Shown here piece by piece: positions 26,658-35,446 of a stretch of DNA of 64,000 nucleotides. The translations under genes and the position numbers were made by a program. Position 1 is the stretch's first letter; every line of letters begins with the position of its first letter. The notes below the pieces were generated by a model. It did no database searches, was not told the origin of the DNA, and saw only the letters and a program-made list of their open reading frames with translations. The DNA lies in contig NZ_CP026100.1 in the NCBI RefSeq assembly GCF_003722335.1, positions 1,958,001 through 2,022,000 on the forward strand, in the 5' to 3' direction. This stretch comes from Caulobacter flavus (lineage in GTDB: Bacteria; Pseudomonadota; Alphaproteobacteria; Caulobacterales; Caulobacteraceae).

Positions 26658-29474
26658 CTACCAGAACTCGAGTTCGGCGGCCGCCGAAAGTCGAGCCTCG
26701 GCCGGCGTGTCGGCTTCGCGGTCGAAGAACTCGAACAGCTTGGGGTCACGAAGCCAGTCGATCTCGTCGGGCAGCTTTAGACGGGTGGCGACGGCCTTCT
26801 GCCAAGCGTCGGCTTCGACGTTGAGTGCGGCCTGGTCCTCCAGCACGCGGAGGCGACGGACGCCGAGCGCCTTGGTGGATTCAAGCGGGGTCCAGGCGGC
26901 TTCGTCCGCGCCCCATTGGAGCCACCTCATCATGTCTGGCCAACGGAGGGTCAGCGCAATCCACCGGGCGTATTGGTCGAGGTTAGGCGCGCGCCAGTCG
27001 CCGTCGATGTCGTGGCGGCTGTCACGTAGCCGGAGGTAGAGGCGCGCGACATTGGCCAGACGCTTGAGCTCGCGAGGGTTTCCCGACATCAGGCCCGCAG
27101 CCCGGCGGACGATGATGCCGACGCTGGGGTTCTCTCGGGGAGGCGCCTGATCGGCCTCGGGCGGCGGCTGCGGTTTGGGCGCCGGCGCGGACGACGCCTC
27201 GTCGGGCATGTCGGCATTCGCCGTCGCCCGAGGCGCGGACGACGGCGCCAAGGTCCCGGCCGCCTTCGGCGACGAAGCGGCTTCTTCGGCGGTCAGCGGC
27301 GTGGCTCCGACCACGAAGCCCAGGTAGCGATCGAGGTCGAGCTGGGAGCTTGGTGGAATGGTGAAGGGCAATTGGACGAACTTGTCCATGAAACGCCATC
27401 CCAAGGGGACGGATCTCTCCCACTTCGGCAGCCGGCTGCGCACCTGCTGATGAGCGGTCTCGAGCGCGGCTGCGACCATCTGCGGATCCATGCCGATGAC
27501 GAACAGGCAGCGCAAGTCGCTGGCCAGGATCGAGCTGATCCCCTCGACTACGGCCGCTACGTTGTTGGGCGAGCAACGATCGAGGTCGTCGATGAAGATG
27601 ACGATCGGCGAGTGTTCGCCGTTGATTTTCGGGGTTACGGACAGAACCTTCTTCAGGTCGGCATAGGCATGATGCACGGCGCCGACCGACGCGTTGTAGT
27701 CGGGCACACGGATGAGGTCGGCCAGGCTGAAGTCCGCAGGTTCTTTCTTGGCCTCCTTCTGCTTGCCCTGGAACGCTTGCCACAGCAGCACCGCAGCGAC
27801 GACGGCGCCGGCGATCCCGCCTGTCCGCGCGAGCAGGGTCAGCCCTTCCACGTTGGTGATCTGCGCAACTTTGTCGGCGGCGGCGGACAGGCCAAGGCTA
27901 GCCGCGATGGCGGTCGTCCACCCCGCGAAAACCTTGTAGCCCTTCCGCCACACGACGTTGGCCACGCGGTCGTAGACCCGCTGGCGAACCTTGCCGTCGT
28001 CGACACGCGACAGGTTGAGGCGCAGCAGGAACAGTTCGCGTTCGGCCGGAGGCAGCTTCTGGCTGATCTGGTCGATGATGGCGTCGACCAGTCCGGCCCA
28101 GACCTGGGTCGCATTCTCGTATTTCCAGGCGTTGAACCAGACGGTCCAGCGCTGCCGCGCCGGTTCGCCCGAACCGACAGGCAGCGGTTCAGCAGTCTTG
28201 CCGAGGAACTCCATGACGCGGCCGATGCTCAGGACCTTGTCCCGGGTGATCTTCTCGTCCGGATGCGCCGCCGTCGGATCGAGGGCGTTGCGCACCAGAT
28301 GCATCAAGGTCGACTTGCCGGCGCCCCAGGGGGCTTGGATGCTCACGCTCAGCGGGGGCGGCGTGCTGACATCGAGCAGGAATTCCTTCAGGGCGGTGGC
28401 GTATACGTCGTAGCCGAGACGGTCCTCGATCGACGCTACGTCGCTGACCAGGGCCATGACGACGCGGGCCTTGGCGGTTTCGCGATAGGCGTCCGAAAGG
28501 GCGGCCGTCGTGATCTCGCAGGCCTGCAACAGGGCGATGAAACGCCCTTGCGTCTGCACGAGCATCGCTTCGATCAGGTCGTCGATCTCGACGACTTCCC
28601 GGGCGTCGGCCTGGGCGCGTTCTAAGGCGTGCCTGAGTACATCGGCGGCATTGCGGCTCAAGACGAGCGGTTCGGCGGCGCCGAGTTCCGGCGCTCCGTT
28701 GTAGACCTTTTGGAAGTAGGTCTGCCAAAGGGCCTCGGCGGCTCTGGCTCGGACGAGATCGAGAGCCATGGCGAAGTTTCGTGCAGCCCTGTCCCGGGCC
28801 ACCAGTTGAGGGATGATCGGCGCGTTCGCCAGCGCGAGCGCGATAGTCAGCAGCCGCGTCGATAGCGAGCCGCGATCGCGCTCCTTGTTGGCGCGCAAGG
28901 CGGCGGCGAACTCCAGAAGCGCCTTCAGCGGCGGTGAAATCTTGGGTGGAAGCCCTGCCTCCGTCGCCGTGGGCGGGGGTCTCGGCGCCGACTTGCGATC
29001 GGGGCGCGAAGCCATCCGTTCCCGCGGGTCGCCAGGCGGTCTCGACACAAGGATTCTGACGCCTGGGCGCCGCGACCAGCCGGTCAGGTCCAGGACATCA
29101 AGGATGTGTTTTTCGCTGGCCACCAGCGTGAGTTGGCCCGCGCCCGTGCCCATCAATGGAATCCAGAGCGACCTGGCTTCGTCGAGGCGGGGATCCGTCA
29201 GCGCGGCTTCCAGGTTTCGTCGCAGGAGCCTGGCGGTCTCCCCCATCCCGACCGTCACCACGAAGCACAGCGTCGCCTCGGTCGTGGGCACGATTGCGTA
29301 CCCTTCGGCCAGCGCCTCGCGTCCCGGCAGCAACGATCGCGGCAAGCCGAGCTGGTCGAGGACGCTGCTGTTCAGCATGCCCGGCGTGCCATGGGTGTCG
29401 GAAGGCAGGAAGATCAGGTCGCCGGCCGGAGGCGCGGTCATGATCGTTATGTTCGCTAGCGCGCCGCGTTCCAT
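26658..29474 (-). CDS. KAP-family P-loop NTPase with macro-like and Clp-N-like N-terminus
   Basis: A 938-residue protein. The central NTPase is of the KAP type (named for Kidins220/ARMS and PifA). Walker A APWGAGKST has Lys387, and Walker B IVIFIDDLDRCSPNN has Asp629-Asp630. Two hydrophobic segments (about 505-530 and 548-566) are inserted between them, as in other KAP proteins, so it is probably membrane-attached. Residues 15-140 resemble a macro domain (GDLIFLPSD, then LWIPLMGTGAGQLTLVASEKH). Residues about 265-330 resemble a Clp-N repeat (LSRNAADVLRHALERAQ...). The C-terminus has a Pro/Ala linker and a helical end. Start: the ATG at 29474 has GGAAGG before it; an ATG 33 bases inside is possible. 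PifA excludes phage T7, so defence is one candidate role; this is inference. Confidence 0.85.
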   Translation of the reverse strand: MERGALANITIMTAPPAGDLIFLPSDTHGTPGMLNSSVLDQLGLPRSLLPGREALAEGYAIVPTTEATLCFVVTVGMGETARLLRRNLEAALTDPRLDEARSLWIPLMGTGAGQLTLVASEKHILDVLDLTGWSRRPGVRILVSRPPGDPRERMASRPDRKSAPRPPPTATEAGLPPKISPPLKALLEFAAALRANKERDRGSLSTRLLTIALALANAPIIPQLVARDRAARNFAMALDLVRARAAEALWQTYFQKVYNGAPELGAAEPLVLSRNAADVLRHALERAQADAREVVEIDDLIEAMLVQTQGRFIALLQACEITTAALSDAYRETAKARVVMALVSDVASIEDRLGYDVYATALKEFLLDVSTPPPLSVSIQAPWGAGKSTLMHLVRNALDPTAAHPDEKITRDKVLSIGRVMEFLGKTAEPLPVGSGEPARQRWTVWFNAWKYENATQVWAGLVDAIIDQISQKLPPAERELFLLRLNLSRVDDGKVRQRVYDRVANVVWRKGYKVFAGWTTAIAASLGLSAAADKVAQITNVEGLTLLARTGGIAGAVVAAVLLWQAFQGKQKEAKKEPADFSLADLIRVPDYNASVGAVHHAYADLKKVLSVTPKINGEHSPIVIFIDDLDRCSPNNVAAVVEGISSILASDLRCLFVIGMDPQMVAAALETAHQQVRSRLPKWERSVPLGWRFMDKFVQLPFTIPPSSQLDLDRYLGFVVGATPLTAEEAASSPKAAGTLAPSSAPRATANADMPDEASSAPAPKPQPPPEADQAPPRENPSVGIIVRRAAGLMSGNPRELKRLANVARLYLRLRDSRHDIDGDWRAPNLDQYARWIALTLRWPDMMRWLQWGADEAAWTPLESTKALGVRRLRVLEDQAALNVEADAWQKAVATRLKLPDEIDWLRDPKLFEFFDREADTPAEARLSAAAELEFW

Positions 29475-29568
29475 GTCCTTCCAGCTCCATGGGGCTGGTC
29501 TTATCGTCCGGGTCGCATGACGCGGGATCGGCGCGACCGACTATCCTGATCCTTGGATTGATTAGCGG

Positions 29569-29595
29569 GCAATGCGCCCCTGCATTGCATTTTTT
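29569..29595 (+). terminator. Intrinsic terminator between divergent genes
   Basis: Perfect 7-bp stem GCAATGC / GCATTGC, six-base loop and a following ATTTTTT. It points along the + strand, but the gene to its left is on the - strand. It therefore ends either an unannotated short transcript or antisense transcription from the KAP gene. The rest of 29475-29720 shows no coding sequence. Confidence 0.75.
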
Positions 29596-29691
29596 AAGTT
29601 AACCATCTTGGCGGTCTTTTCAAGGTCCTCCCCATCTCTCCTCCGCCCCTCCCCTTGAGCCCCGCCGCCCGCCATGCTCTCTTCCGGCTAA

Positions 29692-29704
29692 TTGTCTGAC
29701 AAAT
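29692..29704. promoter_or_regulatory. Palindromic operator before the GH127 gene
   Basis: TTGTCTGACAAAT, containing the perfect palindrome TTGTC-T-GACAA, 17 bases before the GH127 start. The same 13 bases occur at 41266 before the GH2 gene. The pattern fits the TnGTnnnACnA sites typical of FadR/FCD-type GntR regulators. Confidence 0.7.
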
Positions 29705-29720
29705 AGCTTTGGGGTGGAGC

Positions 29721-32093
29721 ATGGCGGGGAACGACGCGACCAAGGGGGCAGCCACGCGCCGGGGCTTTCTGCTGGCCTCGACCGCCCTGGCCTTCGCCGG
29801 CGGAACCGCCCTGGCCGCGCCGCTGCCTGTCGCCACGAGCCGGGTCGTCGCCCGGCCGGTCGCCGCGCGTCATGTCAGACTAAGGCCGTCGATCTTCTCC
29901 CAGGCCCAGGACGCCAACCGCGCCTATCTGGTCTCGCTGTCGCCCGACCGGCTGCTGCACAACTTCCACAAGGGCGCGGGCCTGCCGGTCAAGGCGCCGG
30001 TCTATGGCGGCTGGGAGGCCCAGAGCATCGCCGGCCACACCTTGGGCCACTGGCTGACCGCCTGCGCGCTGCAGGCGGCCAACACCGGCGATCCCGAGTT
30101 GTCCCAGCGGCTGGCCTACACGGTCGCCGAACTGGCCCGGGTGCAGGCCGCGCACGGCGACGGCTATGTGGGCGCAACCACCCGCTGGGGCCAGGACGAC
30201 CCGGCCGGCGGCAAGCAGGTGTTCGAGGAACTGCGGCGGGGCGACATCCGGTCCTCGCGCTTCAGCCTCAACGACGGCTGGGTGCCGGTCTACACCTGGC
30301 ACAAGGTGCATGCCGGCCTGCTCGACGCCCACGAACTGGCGCGAACGCCCGGCGCGCTGGAGGTGGCGGTCGGCCTGGCCGGCTACTTCGCCGGGGTGAT
30401 CGACGGCCTCTCCGATGAGCAGGTGCAGAAGATCCTGGTCACCGAGCATGGCGGGATCAACGAGGCCTACGCCCAGACCTACGCCCTGACCGGCGACGAA
30501 CGCTGGCTGAAGGTCGCCCGCCGCCTGCGCCACAAGGCCGTGCTCGACCCCATCGCCGCCCAGCGCGACGAACTGGCCGGCCTGCACGCCAACACGCAGA
30601 TCCCCAAGGTCATCGGCCTGGCGCGTCTTCACGAGGTGGCCGGCGACGATCCTGGCGAGGCCGCGGCCGCGCGCTTCTTCCACCAGGCCGTGACCCGCGA
30701 CCACAGCTACGTCATCGGCGGCAATTCCGACCGCGAGCACTTCGGCAAGCCGGGCCAGATCGCCCGCCACATGGCCGAGACCACCTGCGAGGCCTGCAAC
30801 AGCTACAACATGCTGAAGCTGACCCGCCACCTGTGGAGCTGGAAGCCCGACGGCGCCCTGTTCGACTATTACGAGCGCGCCCAGCTCAACCACATCATGG
30901 CCCACCAGCGGCCCGGCGACGGGCGGTTCGTCTACTTCATGCCGATGGCCGCGGGCGGGCGGCGCAGCTACTCCACCTACGAGGACAGCTTCTGGTGCTG
31001 CGTCGGCTCGGGCATGGAAAGCCACGCCAAGCACGCCGACAGCATCTGGTGGAAGGGCGGCGACGGGGCGCTCTATCTCAACCTCTTCATCCCTTCGAGC
31101 CTCGACCTGCCGGACGGCGACTTCGCCATCGACCTGGACACGACCTATCCCGCCGGGGACGCCGTCACCCTGACCATCGTCCGCGCGCCGGCTGGCGAGC
31201 GCGAGATCGCCCTGCGCCTGCCCGGCTGGTGCGCCGACCCGCAGGTCCGCGTGAACGGCAGGCGCGTGGGCCGGCGCGACGCCGACGGCTATCTGCGCAT
31301 CCGGCGCCGCTGGGGGGCTGGCGACCGGATCGAGCTGAGCCTGCCCATGCACCTGCGCGCCGAGCCGACGCCGGACGATCCCAACCTGGTGGCCTTCGTC
31401 TCCGGTCCGCTGGTGCTGGCCGCCGACGTCGGCGCGGCCGACCGGCCGTTCGACCGCGCGGCCCCGGCCCTGCGAGGGGAGGGACCGCCGGCGGGCCTGC
31501 TGCGCAAGCTCGGCGGGGACGGCCACACCTATGTCGGCCGCACGGTCCAGGGCGAGCCGGCGACCTTTCGCCCGTTCTTCGCCCAGTACGACAACCGCAC
31601 GGCCGTCTACGTCCCGGTGTTCACCCGCGCCCGCTGGGAGGCCGAGGGCCAGGCCTTCCTGGCGGCCGAGCAGGCCCGCGTCGACACTGTCGCCCGCACC
31701 GTCGACACGGTCTATCTGGGCGAGCAGCAGCCCGAGGTCGACCACGGGGGGGCCGCCGGCAAGGGCGAGATCATCCAGCTGAACGGGCGCAGCGGCCGCA
31801 AGCTCGACGCCGGCGGCGGCTGGCTGGAGGCTGTCCTCGCTCGCCGCCCCGGCCCCCTGACCCTGCAGCTGGTCTACTGGGGCGCCGACGCTGGCCAGTC
31901 TGCCAGGGTGCTGGCCGACGGGGCGGTGATCGGAACCTTCGCCACCCCCAGCGCCAAGCGCGACGGCTTCTTCACGGTCGACCTGCCCCTGCCGGCCGGC
32001 GCGAGCCCGACCCGCATCCGCATCGAGGCGGGCGACAAGCCGGCGGTGGTCTACGAACTGCGGGTGATGGCGGGGGAGGCGGCGGCGACCTAG
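29721..32093 (+). CDS. GH127 family beta-L-arabinofuranosidase, Tat-exported
   Basis: Glycoside hydrolase of 790 residues that probably releases L-arabinofuranose from plant glycans. The N-terminus has a twin-arginine signal (TRRGFLLASTALAFAGG), so export in folded form to the periplasm is likely. The catalytic set of the GH127 prototype HypBA1 is recognisable: Glu357 and Cys359 in TTCEACNSYNML, and Cys426-Cys427 in SFWCCVGSG, matching the zinc-bound cysteine nucleophile arrangement. The all-alpha catalytic domain is followed by beta-rich domains. The ATG at 29721 is chosen; a TTG 12 bases upstream is also open. The operator just upstream links it to the GH2 gene 11.6 kb away. Confidence 0.9.
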   Translation: MAGNDATKGAATRRGFLLASTALAFAGGTALAAPLPVATSRVVARPVAARHVRLRPSIFSQAQDANRAYLVSLSPDRLLHNFHKGAGLPVKAPVYGGWEAQSIAGHTLGHWLTACALQAANTGDPELSQRLAYTVAELARVQAAHGDGYVGATTRWGQDDPAGGKQVFEELRRGDIRSSRFSLNDGWVPVYTWHKVHAGLLDAHELARTPGALEVAVGLAGYFAGVIDGLSDEQVQKILVTEHGGINEAYAQTYALTGDERWLKVARRLRHKAVLDPIAAQRDELAGLHANTQIPKVIGLARLHEVAGDDPGEAAAARFFHQAVTRDHSYVIGGNSDREHFGKPGQIARHMAETTCEACNSYNMLKLTRHLWSWKPDGALFDYYERAQLNHIMAHQRPGDGRFVYFMPMAAGGRRSYSTYEDSFWCCVGSGMESHAKHADSIWWKGGDGALYLNLFIPSSLDLPDGDFAIDLDTTYPAGDAVTLTIVRAPAGEREIALRLPGWCADPQVRVNGRRVGRRDADGYLRIRRRWGAGDRIELSLPMHLRAEPTPDDPNLVAFVSGPLVLAADVGAADRPFDRAAPALRGEGPPAGLLRKLGGDGHTYVGRTVQGEPATFRPFFAQYDNRTAVYVPVFTRARWEAEGQAFLAAEQARVDTVARTVDTVYLGEQQPEVDHGGAAGKGEIIQLNGRSGRKLDAGGGWLEAVLARRPGPLTLQLVYWGADAGQSARVLADGAVIGTFATPSAKRDGFFTVDLPLPAGASPTRIRIEAGDKPAVVYELRVMAGEAAAT

Positions 32094-32764
32094 GTCCCGC
32101 ACCCCCGATCCGGCCGCTCGCGGCCGTCCGGGCAGGCGTAGAAGCCCTCGTCCTGGCCGGGCAGGGTGATCCCCTCGTCGGCGAGGTCGAGGAACCAGCG
32201 GCCGTCGCGGAACGGGGCGATGCCGGTGGCGACCATCTCCTGGGAGAGGGCCGGGCCCAGGAACGGGAAGGCCGCGCGCAGGCGCGGGTCGGCCGTCCAG
32301 GGCGGGGCGCCCTCCAGCCGGTAGGCGAAGTTCAGGGTCTTGCCGTCCTCGCCCACCAGCCAGGCGCGGGTGATCCGGCGGCGGGCGTAGCAGAGCTCCA
32401 GGCTGGGCGGCAGGGCGCGATTGGCGCGGCGTTCGCGAAACCACGGCCGGGCCCGGGCGGTCGGCGCCAGCCGCACCTCGCCGGCCGGGGCGCCGGGAAC
32501 CTCTTCCAGCAGGCCCGCGTCGACCAGGGCGCGGGCGGTGTCCAGCCGCGCGGTGCGGGCGCTGACCTGGATCGGCGAGATGCCGGTCAGCACGGCGGCG
32601 CACTGGCCGCCGGGCGACCTGTCGAAATGGGCCTGGATCTCGCGCACGGCCTCGCCGCTGTCGATCGAGCGCCGGGCCTGCTCGCGCGGGTCGGGCGCGC
32701 AGGCCGCCAGCAGCAGGAGCGCCGCGCTCGCCCCGCCGCGCCAACAGGCCGTTCCGTTCGTCAT
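32090..32764 (-). CDS. Hypothetical lipoprotein
   Basis: A 224-residue protein with a lipoprotein signal ending ALLLLAACAPDP (Cys near residue 22). The mature part starts with a helix (EQARRSIDSGEAVREIQAHFD) and later has ARPWFRERRANRALPPSLELCYARRRI and two more cysteines near the C-terminus (FYACPDG, RGCGT). I do not recognise the family. It converges on the GH127 gene with a four-base overlap of the stop codons. The ATG at 32764 is chosen because it produces the lipoprotein signal. Confidence 0.7.
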   Translation of the reverse strand: MTNGTACWRGGASAALLLLAACAPDPREQARRSIDSGEAVREIQAHFDRSPGGQCAAVLTGISPIQVSARTARLDTARALVDAGLLEEVPGAPAGEVRLAPTARARPWFRERRANRALPPSLELCYARRRITRAWLVGEDGKTLNFAYRLEGAPPWTADPRLRAAFPFLGPALSQEMVATGIAPFRDGRWFLDLADEGITLPGQDEGFYACPDGRERPDRGCGT

Positions 32765-32820
32765 TCGCGCCTCGCGCCCGCCTTGCGTCCGGGCGGAAAC
32801 GGCCGAGGTTGCGCGCCCCC

Positions 32821-33219
32821 TCAGCCGCCGAACGCCTCCAGCGTCGCGGCCAGGCTGGCCAGGTTGGCGCTGTTGGCGGCCATGGCCTCGGCGATGTCGG
32901 GGCGTTCGGGGATGCGGGCGACCACGCCGCCGCCGGCGGCGCGCACCGTGAAGCCGTCGCGCTGCAGCTTCAGCAGGTGGCGGCGGGTGGTCTCGATGGG
33001 CAGGCCCATCGAGCGGGCGATGGCCGTCAGCCGCACGGGCCGCTCGCCGCCGGCGTCCTGGGGCGCGTGGGCCGACAGCCGCAGGGCGGTCAGGAACACC
33101 AGTCCCCGCATGATGTCGCCGTCGAACACCGACGACAGCAGGCCCGCGCTGCGCAGCACGTAGTCGGCGCCCACGTCCAGGTGATGGCGGGCGAGCGTCG
33201 ATCGGACGTCGGTAGGCAT
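32821..33219 (-). CDS. Winged-helix transcriptional regulator
   Basis: A 132-residue protein with an IclR/MarR-like winged helix in its second half: VRLTAIARSMGLPIETTRRHLLKLQRDGFTVRAAGGGVVA, about residues 66-105, where the recognition helix is ETTRRHLLKLQRDG. The N-terminal half has a helix that could mediate dimers. The start at 33219 has GGAGGA about ten bases upstream. It is divergent from a 76-codon gene, and the shared spacer carries a perfect FixK/FNR box. It is therefore probably part of an oxygen-responsive circuit; its own targets are unknown. Confidence 0.8.
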   Translation of the reverse strand: MPTDVRSTLARHHLDVGADYVLRSAGLLSSVFDGDIMRGLVFLTALRLSAHAPQDAGGERPVRLTAIARSMGLPIETTRRHLLKLQRDGFTVRAAGGGVVARIPERPDIAEAMAANSANLASLAATLEAFGG

Positions 33220-33274
33220 GGACCCTGTTCCTCCCTCGGGAGGGGCGGGGTCCCACGATGCGCGGCGGGCGGCC

Positions 33275-33288
33275 TTGATCCTGATCAA
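33275..33288. promoter_or_regulatory. FixK/FNR box in a divergent promoter region
   Basis: TTGATCCTGATCAA, an exact match to the TTGAT-N4-ATCAA consensus of FNR/FixK regulators, extended to the 18-bp palindrome CCTTGATCCTGATCAAGG. It lies 55-60 bases from the starts of both divergent genes, compatible with regulation of either or both. Confidence 0.8.
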
Positions 33289-33345
33289 GGCGCGAGCGCC
33301 GATCTTGCCGCAGGTGCGGCGGCCTGTTCCCGGAGTAGCCGCAAG

Positions 33346-33576
33346 ATGTCCCCCGCCGGCCCCCAAGATCCAGACGTGCCGACCTTCACGGGCGAGGACA
33401 TCGTGCGCCTGTTCGCCGCCACCTACCTGCCGCTCTGCCGCTCGCTGGAGGCCGCCGGCGCCCTCGACCCCCAGGCCCTCGCCCGCGACATCCGCGCCCG
33501 CCTCGACCCCGAGCCCGGCGAGCCCTGGGAGATCCTGGCCGCGGCCCTGTGCAAGGTGCTGGGCGAGAAGGGGTAG
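33346..33576 (+). CDS. Small helical protein, paralogue of the 35447 gene
   Basis: A 76-residue protein with no signal peptide or membrane segment. Its core, FTGEDIVRLFAATYLPLCRS followed by LEAAGALDPQALA, matches the protein encoded at 35447-35734 (FTSADLIKLFAATYLPLCER). It is likely a small soluble helical protein of about three helices. The ATG at 33346 is the first in frame. The FixK box 58 bases upstream suggests induction under low oxygen. The family is not one I recognise; two members within 2 kb, each beside a signalling or regulator gene, suggest an adaptor role. Confidence 0.7.
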   Translation: MSPAGPQDPDVPTFTGEDIVRLFAATYLPLCRSLEAAGALDPQALARDIRARLDPEPGEPWEILAAALCKVLGEKG

Positions 33577-33579
33577 GCG

Positions 33580-34287
33580 TCAGGGCTTGGGCGGAACCAG
33601 GGTCCACACGCCGTTCTTGCGCACCACCTGGGTCGTGCGCCAGGCCGACGGCTTCAATTCGCCGGCCAGCAGCTCGCCGTTGCGGTCGCGATACTTCGGC
33701 GACAGCACCTTCAGTTGCAGCACGTCGTCGCTCAGCCACACCGGATCGCAGGCGTAGTCGGTGTCGATCGACTGGCTCTCGAACTTGCCGTCGCGGTGCT
33801 CGACGATCTCGACGCCGTTGAACTCGTTGATCAGGCTGTCGTCGCCGACGGCGGCGATCGCCTTGCCGCCGGGCGAGGCCAGGGGCGGCCCGCCCATGTC
33901 GAACCACTCGCCGCTGCGGGGATCCACCACCCGCCAGGCCATGTCCTCGTAGCGCATGACGAACACCACCTCGAGGCCCGAGCCCACCCAGCCGCCCAAG
34001 TATTCATATTCGGCCTCGTCTTCGGCGTCGCCCTCGATCGCCTTGGTCTTCAGCCGCAGCTTGCCCAGGGTCAGCAGCGGACCGCTGCGCTTGACCCGCC
34101 CCTGCGAGGCGGCGATCGCCTTGGCCTCGCGCCCGGGCTGGCCGATGCTCAGGCCCTCGCCGGCGTCGCCTTGGCCATGGCAGCGCCGATGGGCGTAGTC
34201 GCCGCGAAGGTCCAGTTCGCCGGCCTGGGCGGAAAGGGCGGCCGCGCCCGCCAGCAGGGTCAGTCCGGTCAGCAACAGTCTACGCAT
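33580..34287 (-). CDS. Secreted hypothetical protein
   Basis: A 235-residue protein with a signal peptide (MRRLLLTGLTLLAGAAALSAQAG). The mature chain is predicted mostly beta, with RGDYAHRRCHGQGD near the N-terminus, EYEYLGGWVGSGLEVVFVMRYED centrally, and a cysteine pair (RRCHG and YACDPVW). An upstream in-frame ATG (34299) adds only MERR; the ATG at 34287 gives a standard signal peptide. It converges on the small gene at 33346. The family is not recognised. Confidence 0.7.
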   Translation of the reverse strand: MRRLLLTGLTLLAGAAALSAQAGELDLRGDYAHRRCHGQGDAGEGLSIGQPGREAKAIAASQGRVKRSGPLLTLGKLRLKTKAIEGDAEDEAEYEYLGGWVGSGLEVVFVMRYEDMAWRVVDPRSGEWFDMGGPPLASPGGKAIAAVGDDSLINEFNGVEIVEHRDGKFESQSIDTDYACDPVWLSDDVLQLKVLSPKYRDRNGELLAGELKPSAWRTTQVVRKNGVWTLVPPKP

Positions 34288-34338
34288 GCGCCGCTCCACT
34301 CAGAGACGCGTCGATAGAGCATGTGTCGCGCGCCCGCC

Positions 34339-35400
34339 TCAAGTCGGCCCGCCGCCGCCCGGGACCTCCAGCGTGATGCGGTCCTCGCGCGGGCGCAGCA
34401 GCAGCGGGACCCTGCGCCAGCTCACCTTCAGCTCGACCTGCGGCGGCGCGGGCTCGCTGGGCAGCTCGCCGTCGGGACCCCAGCCGAAGGTGCGCAGGGA
34501 AAAGCTCGCCTGGCCCCCTGCGTCGACCGCGGGCTCGGACAGGAAGTAGGGCGTCAGGAAGCCGCCGCCCTGCAACGGTGCGTGGGCGTGTCCGAGCAGG
34601 GCGCTCCATCGCCCTTCCCGCCAGGCCAGCCAAAGGCCGTCAGTCGTTCGTCCATCGGCGTTCAGGCGCCGGCCGGGCAGCAGCAGGACGCCGTCCTGGC
34701 CCTCGACCACCCCGTCCAGGTCGGCCACGTGCAGGCCGGTCGAGGCGCCGTCCAGGTACAGGGCGTAGGGCGGGGCGTGCAGCAGCCGGTCGGCCTCTTC
34801 CGTCGCCCGCAGGTCGTCGGGCAGCAGCAGGCGGGCCTCCAGGCGGCGGCCGTCGGCCAAGGCTCGCGCCAGCAGGGGCGGTGGCGCCTTGGCCTCGTGG
34901 GCTGGCAGGCGCAGGCCCAGCACCGGCGCCAAGGTCACGCTGTCGGCGGCGTGGCGGCAGGCCTCGCGCAGCAGGGGCGCGGCCTTGGCCGGGGTCCGGC
35001 TGGCGACGTCGGCCAGGGCTTCCGGCGAAGGCCGCCCCGGCCCTGGCTCCAGCGTGTGGATGACCTGGGCGTCGATGTCGTAGACCTGCAGCCGCAGGCC
35101 GTCGCGCGCCTGGGTCAGGGCGATGCGCAGGGGGCCGCCGCCGGGGGCGGACGGAACATCGGTGACCGGGCCGCAGACGCCGTGGAGCATCGCGCCGTCG
35201 GCCAGCAGCATCGTCCAGTAGTTGGGCCCGCCCATGGCGATCTCGCCCACGCCGCCGACCTGGCGGTCGATCCCGACGGGCAGGCTGGCGAGGCTGTCGG
35301 GCGTGAGCGGATGCGAGCGCCAGGCCGCGCCGAGGTGATGCGGCGGGCCGATCGCCGCGTGGCGGGGGCGGCCGAGCAGGCGGCGGAGAAGCGCGATCAT
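34339..35400 (-). CDS. Hypothetical protein
   Basis: A 353-residue protein without signal peptide or membrane segments. Visible features are a mixed alpha/beta central part (LRIALTQARDGLRLQVYDIDAQVIHTLEPG near residue 90), an Ala/Arg-rich helical part, and a beta-rich end (RVPLLLRPREDRITLEVPGG). The open frame starts at 35628 but overlaps the neighbouring small gene; ATG 35400 or a second ATG nine bases upstream is more plausible. I recognise no family. It is on the same strand as, and downstream of, the chemoreceptor/small-gene pair. Confidence 0.6.
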   Translation of the reverse strand: MIALLRRLLGRPRHAAIGPPHHLGAAWRSHPLTPDSLASLPVGIDRQVGGVGEIAMGGPNYWTMLLADGAMLHGVCGPVTDVPSAPGGGPLRIALTQARDGLRLQVYDIDAQVIHTLEPGPGRPSPEALADVASRTPAKAAPLLREACRHAADSVTLAPVLGLRLPAHEAKAPPPLLARALADGRRLEARLLLPDDLRATEEADRLLHAPPYALYLDGASTGLHVADLDGVVEGQDGVLLLPGRRLNADGRTTDGLWLAWREGRWSALLGHAHAPLQGGGFLTPYFLSEPAVDAGGQASFSLRTFGWGPDGELPSEPAPPQVELKVSWRRVPLLLRPREDRITLEVPGGGGPT

Positions 35401-35446
35401 CGGCCCCATAGGCGGCCGCTTTCCTCCGCGCGGCAAGAGGGGGCGG

